38,573 nt of DNA from the NCBI GenBank assembly GCA_025356545.1, contig JANXSU010000111.1, positions 1 through 38,573 of the forward strand. The letters run 5' to 3'. Under the pieces are notes generated by a model that saw only the letters and a list, made by a program, of their open reading frames with translations, made no database searches and was not told the DNA's origin. Positions 1 to 8,900 of the stretch are shown piece by piece (positions within the stretch are counted from its first letter, which is position 1; every line of letters starts with the position of its first letter). The DNA is from Comamonadaceae bacterium. GTDB lineage: Bacteria > Pseudomonadota > Gammaproteobacteria > Burkholderiales > Burkholderiaceae_C. Made by a program: the position numbers and the translations under genes.

Positions 1-507
1 GTGTATTGGGAATTTGGATCAGGCGTGGTGCTATCGGATACAGGCGTGGGCTGGCAAAACCGTGGATCGAGCTTTTTGCTTGACCCCACGTCACACATTG
101 CGCTTGCGCCCAACAAAAAACCATTCCATACCTTAAACCCCGCGCTGGCTCGATTTGACGATGGCCGAACCATGGTGTATGGCAATATGGGCGGCGATGG
201 ACAACCGCAAAGTCAGTCGGCTGTGTTTAGCCGCTACGCCATGTTTGGGCAAACGCTGCAAGCAGCGGTATCTGCACCGCGTTGGTTGCTTGGCAAAACG
301 TGGGGGCAAGAATCGACCACGTTGAAATTTGAAAATCGAACAGATCAAAAAGCTCTGCAAGCCTTGCGAGATGCGGGTCACGACGTAGAGGTGCTAGAAG
401 ATTACAGCGACACCATGGGACACGCGGGCGCGATTGTGCGCGAGGCAAATGGTTTGTACCTTGGCGCTGCCGATCCGCGTAGCGATGGCGTGATTGCAGG
501 GTTTTGA
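1..507 (+). CDS. Gamma-glutamyltransferase, C-terminal part (cut by window edge)
   Basis: Open from the first base, so the start lies outside the window; the initial GTG is just an internal Val codon. The 168 residues look like the C-terminal end of the small subunit of a gamma-glutamyltranspeptidase family (Ntn-hydrolase) enzyme. Supporting segments are SGVVLSDTGVGWQNRG near residues 7-22, the conserved GNMGGDGQPQ at about 63-72, and the closing pattern of an alternating-substrate loop followed by GAADPRSDGVIAGF, which is typical of this family's end. Family members cleave gamma-glutamyl bonds (glutathione or related amides) after self-processing at a Thr that would lie upstream of the window. 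The gene ends with TGA and converges on the TPR pseudogene, with only three bases between the two stop codons. The family assignment is fairly sure; the exact substrate is not. Confidence 0.85.
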   Translation: MYWEFGSGVVLSDTGVGWQNRGSSFLLDPTSHIALAPNKKPFHTLNPALARFDDGRTMVYGNMGGDGQPQSQSAVFSRYAMFGQTLQAAVSAPRWLLGKTWGQESTTLKFENRTDQKALQALRDAGHDVEVLEDYSDTMGHAGAIVREANGLYLGAADPRSDGVIAGF

Positions 508-510
508 GGC

Positions 511-1911
511 CTAATCAGGTAGGCCAGCTTGTCTGGCTAATTGCAGGGTTTTACTGTCCCAGTATTTAGGCGCTATCGTGCGCTGCTGCAAGAGTGACAT
601 TTTGAATTCTGGGTTAATCGCCAGTAACTCAGCCGCCGTAGCTTTTGCTTTTTCTATGTCACCTTTGCGGGCATAGGCAATTGCAAGCACAGCACGTGGG
701 GGAGGGAATTTTGGGCTTTTCGCTATTGCTTTAGATAACCATTCAATAGCAGTTGCATCGTCACCTAAATAAAAATAAGAGCAGCCTAAGTTGTGCACCA
801 TACTGGTGGGCGGGTTTTTAGGATCCAAGCTAATGCCTTGTGTTAAGTACTCAGCCGCCACCTTGGCATTGCCTTCGCGTAAATAAACGATGGCGACACC
901 GTTGTATACGGTGGGCTCTTTGGGCTCTAACTCTAGAGCTCGCATCGCTGCCCGCTTGGCACCTTCGATATCGTTACGCTCTAAGCGTGCCATAGACAAT
1001 GGTCGATAAATGAACGGGCTGTTTGGGTCAATTGCTTCAACTTTAAGTGCCAACCGTTCTGCTTCCTGAAGTATTTTTGTTTTCTCGTCAGGTTTTATTT
1101 ATGTAGAAAAATTGGTCGCCTTATTCATTAATGTGTAAGCTAGTCTTGCCTGTGCGGCACTATTGTTTGGATCGCGTGCAATCACCTGACGCAACAAATC
1201 CTCTATCTGCTGGAATGTCTCTAAGGTCAATGGTTTTAAGGCAAGTGCTCTGGCACGCATCACGAGGTCGGCAACCTCAGGACTATTAACGCGCTTGACG
1301 CTATCCCGCGCAGCCACAATCACCATCTCTCTGCCAATACTGTTGCCAATTTTTGCAGTCACTTGATCTTGCAAGGCAAACAAATTCGTCAACTCACCAT
1401 CGAAAGTCTCATTCCAAAGTTGTGCCCCAGTTTTCGTATCGGCCAATTGCGCTGTAATGCGCACCTTGTCGCCGCTGGCTAAGACACTGCCTTGTAGGGC
1501 AAAACGTGCGCCTACTTCTTTGCCAATTTGTTGTGCTGTGACCGCTTTATCTTTATATGCAACTGCAGTCGTTGTAGAGACCACAAACGCATCGCGGATA
1601 CGGGATAAATCGGAAGTAATGCTGGTCGTTAAAGCGTCTGCAATATATGCCTTTTGCCCGTCCCCTGTTTGATTTGTGAAAGGAAGAACAATGATGGACA
1701 ACGAATCAATATTTGCTTTGTTAGCTGCAATAGGCGTTGCCATAGATGACGACGTACTGCCTGCAACCGTTTGATATGTGGTGTAGTAGCCAACTAAACC
1801 ACTGAGCACGGCACCGCCGCCTGCAACGGCGACGATGATGCCTTTGGCGTGTTTGAGCTTTTCAAGCATTCGACTGAGCCAAGAGGTGTTGGGAGTGTTA
1901 TTTTTGATCAT
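511..1911 (-). pseudogene. TolB-like/TPR membrane protein interrupted by one in-frame stop
   Basis: One reading frame of about 466 codons is split by a single TAA at 1099-1101. The part before it (1911 to 1102) encodes 270 residues and the part after continues in the same frame to TAG at 511. The N-terminus has a hydrophobic segment (about residues 24-45). Next comes a TolB/FlgO-like domain (about 70-200; LPFTNQTGDGQ, FALQGSVLASGDKVRITAQLAD) of the kind found C-terminal to class III adenylate cyclase domains and in SARP-like regulators. TPR repeats follow on both sides of the stop (for example NLGCSYFYLGDDATAIEWLSKA). There is no cyclase domain. The start overlaps the end of the preceding fragment by 14 bases. 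It is most likely a recent nonsense pseudogene, or a truncated protein keeping only the TolB domain; readthrough is not excluded. Confidence 0.75.
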
Positions 1912-2302
1912 CAGGAATAGTCAATCCTACCTTGCGAGCTGCGGGTAGATACTTCTTTGCATAGTAATCTTTAAACGCTTGCGGGCTAGATGGTTTAGGG
2001 GTTCTGTGGGTTGCATAAACAGATTTTGGATCGACACGCTTGAGATCCGCCAATGCGGCCTGAGCCTTGACATCATTGCCCTTGAGGGTGTACGCCATGG
2101 CTAAAAAAGCATATGCATCGACATAGCTTGGCGTTTTTTCTAATGTGGTGAGAAGCCATTTGATAGACGCATCGTTATCGCCTGCCATGAAATAAATCCA
2201 GCCCAAATTGAACGGGATGACATCGCGTGTACGTGGATGCCGCGGGTCGAGGGGCAATGCTTGGTTAAGAATATCTAAAGCTTTCTTGGACTCGCCACGC
2301 AT
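1898..2302 (-). pseudogene. 3' fragment of a TPR protein, paralogue of the next gene
   Basis: About 134 residues of tetratricopeptide repeat sequence (ALDILNQALPLDPRHPRTRD, NLGWIYFMAGDNDASIKWLL, AYAFLAMAYTLKGNDVKAQA), ending in a tail (PAARKVGLTIPDD) that matches the end of the neighbouring interrupted gene (LARQAGLPD). No TolB-like domain precedes it. Upstream, the frame hits a TGA ten codons before the first ATG, and the DNA beyond shows no matching repeats. It therefore looks like the 3' remnant of a tandem duplicate whose 5' part was deleted or replaced, with an IS remnant lying about 220 bases upstream. A short independently translated TPR protein starting at 2302 is possible, but no ribosome-binding site is obvious. 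Confidence 0.6.
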
Positions 2303-2522
2303 GAGCAGCGTGTGTGACGGATAGATTCAATCACATGAGACCAAGTATGGCACGGATTTGGGGCGCTCAAAAGCCACTGATCTCTGCCGTTTGAACGGTT
2401 GCAGCCGACGCAATGAACAAGGTGATGAAGCTGCTGCTCGCCAATGGGTTTTGAACCTACGATGCACGCAGGCCTACCCCGCAGCGGGTCTGAAACGCTG
2501 CTTGGATCGCTGTGTCGATCAC
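2303..2522. other. Stretch with no recognisable gene
   Basis: All frames on both strands here give only low-quality translations, and none resembles a known protein family. It lies between the truncated TPR fragment and the IS remnant and is probably leftover DNA from rearrangement. On the minus strand, the bases around 2434-2455 contain a GGTTCAAAACC motif reminiscent of a tRNA T-arm, but no cloverleaf could be built around it. Confidence 0.5.
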
Positions 2523-2790
2523 TCACCAATTGATGCGCTGATCCACCTCGTCGTCCGGTGCCGGTTGCGCCGCCAGATCCCAGTCTGGTTCGACTTGGGC
2601 ACCTCTGCACCCCTCTGCGCATCAAAGTCCTCCCACATCGGCGGTCCACGCTCTGGTGCGATGTTTGGCGGCTCAGACTGCACCCCGATGTGATCGAGCA
2701 TGTGCCGGATATCGGCGCTGTGCGTGATGAAGACCATCAGACGCATTTGCCCACCGCAGCAAGGCAGCAAGCGAAAAACCCGGAATGCAA
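2523..2790 (-). mobile_element. Remnant of IS91-type transposase C-terminus
   Basis: Read on the minus strand from about 2790, one frame gives VFRLLPCCGGQMRLMVFITH followed by SADIRHMLDHIGVQSEPPNI and ERGPPMW. After a frameshift near 2598 it continues as VEPDWDLAAQPAPDDEVDQR and ends INW plus TGA at 2523-2525. The order Cys-x-Gly-Gly-Gln-Met, a hydrophobic stretch, HIG, ARGPP-like, and a final DQR-(I/V)-W is what I recognise as the tail of Y2-type (IS91/IS801-like) transposases. The N-terminal catalytic part is absent and the frame is broken, so this is a dead fragment. Family naming rests on recall of the tail, not on a search. Confidence 0.6.
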
Positions 2791-2900
2791 CGATTCAGGG
2801 AAGTGAGAGTCATGTTGTTTTGCCGCTGGTAATTTTATGACCGTATGATTCCGCCCGCCAATCGCCGGCATATATCCAGTCGGTTTTTCAGGTCTTCCCT

Positions 2901-5900
2901 TTAACGGGCCAGCACCGGTGCCAGCGCGACCCCGGTGTGCGTGCTCAGCCGCACCACGTCCTCCGGCGCCGCAGCCGCCACGATACGCCCACCGGCTTGG
3001 CCGCCTTCGGGGCCAAGGTCGATGATCCAATCGGCTTCGGCGATCACGTCCAGGTCGTGCTCGATCACCACCACGCTGTGGCCGCCGTTGACCAAGCGGT
3101 GCAGCACGCTGATGAGCTTGTCCACATCGGCCATGTGCAGGCCCACGGTGGGCTCGTCCAGCACGTACAGGGTGTGCGGGGCCTTCTGCCCACGCCGGGT
3201 AATGTCGTCACGCACCTTGCTCAACTCCGTCACCAGTTTGATGCGCTGCGCCTCGCCACCGCTGAGCGTGGGTGAAGGCTGGCCCAGGGTGAGGTAGCCC
3301 AGGCCCACGTCTTTGAGCAGTTGCAGCGGGTGGCTGATGTTGGGCATGGCGGCGAAGAAGTCGACCGCTTCGTCCACCTCCATTTGCAGCACTTCGCCAA
3401 TGCTTTTGCCACGCCAGGTGACGGCCAGCGTCTCGGGGTTGAACCGCGCGCCGTGGCAGGTCTCGCACAGCACTTTCACGTCGGGCAAGAAGCTCATGCC
3501 GATGGTGCGCACACCCGCACCCTCGCAGCCCGGGCAGCGGCCTTCACCGGTGTTGAAGCTGAAGCGTCCGGCCAAGTAGCCGCGCGCCTTGGCTTCCAGC
3601 GTCTCGGCAAAGAGTTTGCGAATGGTGTCCCAAAAGCCGATGTAGGTGGCCGGGCAAGAGCGCGGGGTTTTACCGATGGGGGTTTGGTCCACTTCGAGCA
3701 CGCGGTCGATGGGTTCGAAACCGCTGACGCCGTCGCAGCCAATCCACGCCAGTGCCTCGCCTGCGGCGAGGGCATCGCGCCCGGCCTTGGTGCTGCGCTT
3801 TTGCACAGCGGTTTGCACGTTGGCCAAGAGCACGTCACGGGCCAGGGTGGACTTGCCGGAGCCGCTGACGCCGGTGACGGCGACCAAGCGTTGCAGGGGG
3901 AGGTTAGCCGTCACGTTGTGCAGGTTATGCAGATGGGCGTTGTGGACGGTGAGCCATTGTTGCTCGTGGGTCGCAGAAATGGGGTCAGAGCCCGATTTCG
4001 TTTGAGTGCTCGCGCGCCGTTGCGATGATGCGGGTTTGCACCATCGTGTAACTGCCCGCCGGCCCGATTTCGTTTGAGTGCTCGCGCGCCGTTGCGATGG
4101 TTGTCCTGAATCGGGATCTGACCCCGTTTCTGCTTTCGCGCTTCGGGGCTGCAACTCACTTTCGGCAGCGGAGAGTGAAGCAACTGCACGCCGCGCCTGC
4201 AACGGGTGCTTCATCGCGTGCAGTAGGTAGCGACCGGTTTGCGAATCGTCTGCGCCGGTGATGTCGGCCAGTTTGCCTTGCGCCACCAGACGCCCGCCGC
4301 GCTTGCCTGCGCTGGGGCCGATGTCAATGATGTGGTCGGCGTGGCGGATGGTGTCTTCGTCGTGCTCCACCACGACCAGGGTGTTGCCTTTGTCGCTCAA
4401 GTTCTTCAGGGCGTTGAGCAATATCTGGTTGTCGCGCGCGTGCAGGCCAATGGTGGGCTCGTCCAGCACGTAGCACACGCCTTGCAGGTTGCTGCCAAGT
4501 TGCGCGGCCAGCCGGATGCGCTGCGCCTCGCCACCCGAGAGCGTGGGCGCGCCCCGGTCTAGGGTGAGGTAACCCAGGCCGACTTCTTCCAAAAATTCGA
4601 GTCGACTTTTGATCTCGGGCACCAGGTCGCGGGCGATGTCGCTCTCACGCTTGGACATGCGGCCTTCGACTTGCAGGGCTGCTACCCAGCGGCGGATGTC
4701 TGTCACGCTCAGGCGTGCAATTTCGGTGATAGACCAGCCCTCACCCCTGCCCTCTCCCAGAGGGAGAGGGGGTAATACTAAGTCCTTGGCGGGGTAAGGG
4801 GCTTGCGCGCCAAACTTCACGGCGCGCGCGGTGGCGTTCAAGCGCGTGCCTGCGCAGGTCGGGCACGCAGCGTCCAGCACCTCGTCCACCTCGGGCTCGC
4901 CAAAGGTTTGTTCACGGCCCTTGTTGTCGTCATCGCGCACCGAATCGTCAAACACCTTGCGCTGCTCTTTACTGAGCTTGACACCGGTGCCCACGCAGTC
5001 CGGGCACCAGCCGTGCTTGCTGTTGTAAGAGAACAATCGCGGGTCCAGCTCGGCATATGAGGTAGCGCAGACCGGACAAGCCCGTTTGGTTGAGAACACG
5101 TGCAACTGACCGAGGCCTGCGGTGGGCGTGCCGTCCAGCATGGCGGCACGCAGCCCCCCCAGATCACTCAACACATGCAGCACGCCCTTGCCGTGTTCCA
5201 GTGCGCGCGCCAGGCACTCGCGCAGCAGGGCTTCGTTGTCGGGCGTGACGTCCAGGCTGACCACGGGCAGCTCGATGGTGTGTTCTTTGAAGCGGTCAAT
5301 GCGCGGGAAGTTAGTGGTCGGCAAAAAATTGCCATCCACCCGCAGGTGCGAATAGCCGCGCGGACGTGCCCAGTCGGCCAGCTCGGTATAGACGCCTTTG
5401 CGGTTCAGCACCAGGGGCGCGAGCAAGCCGATGTGCTGACCGCGAAAGTGGGTCAGCAATTGCGCGGCGATGCTGTCAGGCGTTTGCGGCTGCACGGCAG
5501 CCCCGTCATGGATGCAATGCTGCGTGCCCAGTTTGACGTAGAGCAGGCGCAGGAAGTGCCAGACTTCGGTCGTGGTGCCGACCGTGCTTTTGCGCCCGCC
5601 ACGCGAGAGTCGCTGCTCAATCGCCACCGTGGGCGGAATGCCATAGACCGCGTCCACCTCGGGGCGACCTGCGGGCTGCACGATGCTGCGGGCGTAGGCG
5701 TTGAGGGATTCGAGGTAGCGACGTTGGCCTTCGTTGAAGAGAATGTCGAAGGCTAGGGTGGACTTGCCAGAACCGCTGACGCCGGTGATGACGTTGAACT
5801 GGCCGCGTGGGATGTTGACGCTGAGGGACTTGAGGTTGTGTTCTCGGGCGTTGATGATTTGGATGTTGTTTCCTCCGGCGCCAGCGAGCAAATTGGGGTC

Positions 5901-8900
5901 AGAACCCAATTTCGCTTGAGAGGGTTTGTTACCGGAAACATGGCTATCCTGAATTGGGGTCTGACCCCAATTTACTCTTTCTTCAACTCTGTGCGAGCCC
6001 GTGCCTAGCGTGCTGGCGTACTCACGCAGGGCTTGGCCGGTGTGGCTACTTGGGTGCTGGCTCAGGTCTTCGGGGGTTCCGGTGGCCACCACCTCGCCGC
6101 CAGCGTCGCCGCCTTCGGGGCCAAGGTCGATCAGCCAGTCGCTGGCGCGGATGACGTCCAGGTTGTGCTCAATCACCAAGATCGAATGGCCCGCGTCCAG
6201 CAGCTTGCGCAGGGCGCGCATGAGCTTGGCGATGTCGTCAAAGTGCAGGCCGGTGGTGGGCTCGTCAAACAGGAAGAGCGTGCCTTTGCGGGCGATGGCT
6301 TGACGGCTGGCGCTGCTGGTCTTGGCGGCCTGCGCCAAGAAGCCTGCGAGCTTGAGGCGCTGCGCCTCACCGCCGCTGAGCGTGGGCACGGGCTGGCCGA
6401 GGCGCAGGTAGTCCAGGCCGACATCGACGAGAGGCTGCAGGGCGCGGATGACGTCGCGGTCGTTGGCGAAGAGGCGTGCGGCTTCGTGGACGGTGAGGTC
6501 GAGGACGTCGGCGACGCTCAACGAGCGAAAACTGGGGTCAGAGCCCAATTTCGTATGGGCAACTTCTCCGCCGGGAAGGCCGTGTCCTGAATTGGGATCT
6601 GGCTCCACTTTTCTCTCAATCTTCACTTCCAAAATCTCAGGGCGAAAACGCTTGCCGTCGCAGTCTTGGCAGCGCAGGTACACGTCGCTGAGGAACTGCA
6701 TCTCCACATGCTCAAAGCCCGAGCCGCCGCAGGTGGGGCAGCGGCCATCGCCGCCGTTAGCGCTGAATTTGGAGGCGGTGTAGCCGCGTTGGCGTGAGAG
6801 TGCGGCGTTGGCAAAAATCTCACGCAAGGCGTCCCAGGCCCCGACGTAACTGGCGGGGTTGGAGCGTGCGGTTTTTCCGATGGGAGACTGATCCACAAAA
6901 ACCACATCGCCGAGCTGCTCAGCGCCCAGCAAGCGGTCAAACATACCGGGAGCATCGGTGGACTTGCCGAAGTGGCGCATCAAGGCCGGGGCCAGCACGT
7001 CTTGAATCAGCGTGGACTTGCCCGAGCCCGACACGCCGGTCACACACACCAGGCGCCCCAGCGGAATGTCCACACTCACGCCTTGGAGGTTGTGCTCGGC
7101 CACGCCTTCCAGAATCAAACGTGGCGTGTTCTCCACCACCAAGCGCCGAAAGCCCATGCCGACTTGTTTGCGTCCGCCGAGGTAAGCCCCGGTCAGCGTA
7201 TCGGCATGACGCAAGTCATCGGTCGTGCCATCAAACACAATTTGCCCGCCACGCTCACCGGGGCCGGGGCCCATGTCGATCATGCGGTCGGCGGCCAGCA
7301 TCACAGCCGGGTCATGCTCCACCACCACCAAGGTGTTACCCGCATCGCGCAGGCGCTGCATGGCTTCGATGATGCGGTGCATATCGCGCGGGTGCAGGCC
7401 GATGCTGGGCTCATCCAGCACGAACAAGGTGTTCACCAGGGAGGTGCCCAAGGCTGTGGTGAGGTTGATGCGCTGCACCTCGCCACCGGAGAGCGTGCGG
7501 CTTTGGCGGTCTAGAGTCAGGTAGCCAATGCCGACGTCGCACAGGTATTTGAGGCGGGTGCTGATTTCTTCGTGCAAAAGCTTGAGCGCCTGCTGCTCGC
7601 CGGTCCGCGAATGGGCGGCATTCTCCAACTCCATGCGGTCAAAGAAGCGGCGAAGCCGCTCAATCGGCAGCTTCATCAAGTCGTGCAGGCACAAGCCGGG
7701 TAAGGCTTCAAGCTGCGCGCGCGTCCACGTCACTCCGCTGGGCATAAAGCGCTGAGTTGGCTCCAGCACCGCATCTGCATCAGCTTTGCTGCCAATGCGC
7801 CACAGCAGACTCTCGGTCTTCAAGCGCGCACCGCTGCAGGTGCCGCAAGGTGTGTAGCTGCGGTACTTGGAGAGCAGCACACGGATGTGCATTTTGTAGG
7901 CTTTGCTTTCCAAATATTCAAAGAAGCGCTTGATGCCAAACCAGTGCTGGTTCCACTTGCCATTCCAATTGGGCGAGCCGTTGATGACCCAGGCCTGTTG
8001 CTCGGGCGTGAGCTTGACCCAGGGCGTGTCACGGGGGACGCCCGCCGCCTCGGCATGACGCATCAAATCGTCTTGCGCCTCTTGCCAGGCGGGGGTCTGC
8101 ATGGGCTTGATAGCACCAGCACGCAGGGTTAACTTGACGTCAGGGATCACCAGACCGTAATCGACCCCAATGACGCGGCCAAAGCCCCGACACACCTCGC
8201 ACGCTCCCACTGCCGAGTTGAAAGAGAACATCGACGGGATGGGATCGGTGTAGCGCTGATCGCTGTCGGGGCAGTGCAGGCCGGTGGAAAATTTCCACAA
8301 GGCCGGTTCGGCGTCATCGTTCAGCACATACACCACCATGCGTCCGATGCCGCGCTTGAGTGCGACTTCGATGGCTTCGACCACGCGGGACTTTTCAGCG
8401 CTGCTGAGACGGAAGCGATCGGCCACCACGTCGAGCATTTTCCTTGGCCCAGTAGTCGTGGCCACTTCACGCTCGGCCTGCACCTTGGTGAAGCCGCTGA
8501 GTGAGAGCCATTGCGTGACTTCATCCGCCGACGTCGTGGCAGGCAACTCCACCGGAAACGTCACAACCAAGCGTGGGTCGCCAAGAGCTTGCGCACGCTC
8601 CTGCATTTCGGCATAGATCGTCTCTGCCGTGTCATGCCGCACCGGCTGCGCCGTTTGCTTGTCAAACAAGGAGGCCGCACGCGCAATCAAGAGCTTGAGG
8701 TGATCATTCAACTCCGTCATCGTGCCTACCGTGGAGCGCGAGGAGCGCACCGGGTTGGTCTGATCAATGGCGATGGCCGGGGGCACGCCCTCCACCTTGT
8801 CCACAGCAGGCTTGTCCATGCGGTCCAGAAACTGACGCGCGTAAGCCGAGAAAGTTTCGACGTAACGGCGTTGACCCTCGGCATAAAGGGTATCAAACAC

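Noticed and set aside
2434-2455. GGTTCAAAACC motif on the minus strand resembling a tRNA T-arm
   Set aside because: The five-base T-stem does not pair properly and no acceptor, D-arm or anticodon arm can be drawn around it.
3321-4028. Long plus-strand open frames opposite uvrA (also 5100-5756, 8511-9071)
   Set aside because: They lie antisense to strongly conserved UvrA motifs, have no ribosome-binding sites, and their translations show no family features; they arise from the GC-rich codon pattern.
3978-4129. Element A as a short CRISPR-like array because of its 37-bp direct repeats
   Set aside because: There are only two repeats, it is translated in frame within uvrA, it is bounded by REPIN arms, and no cas genes are present.
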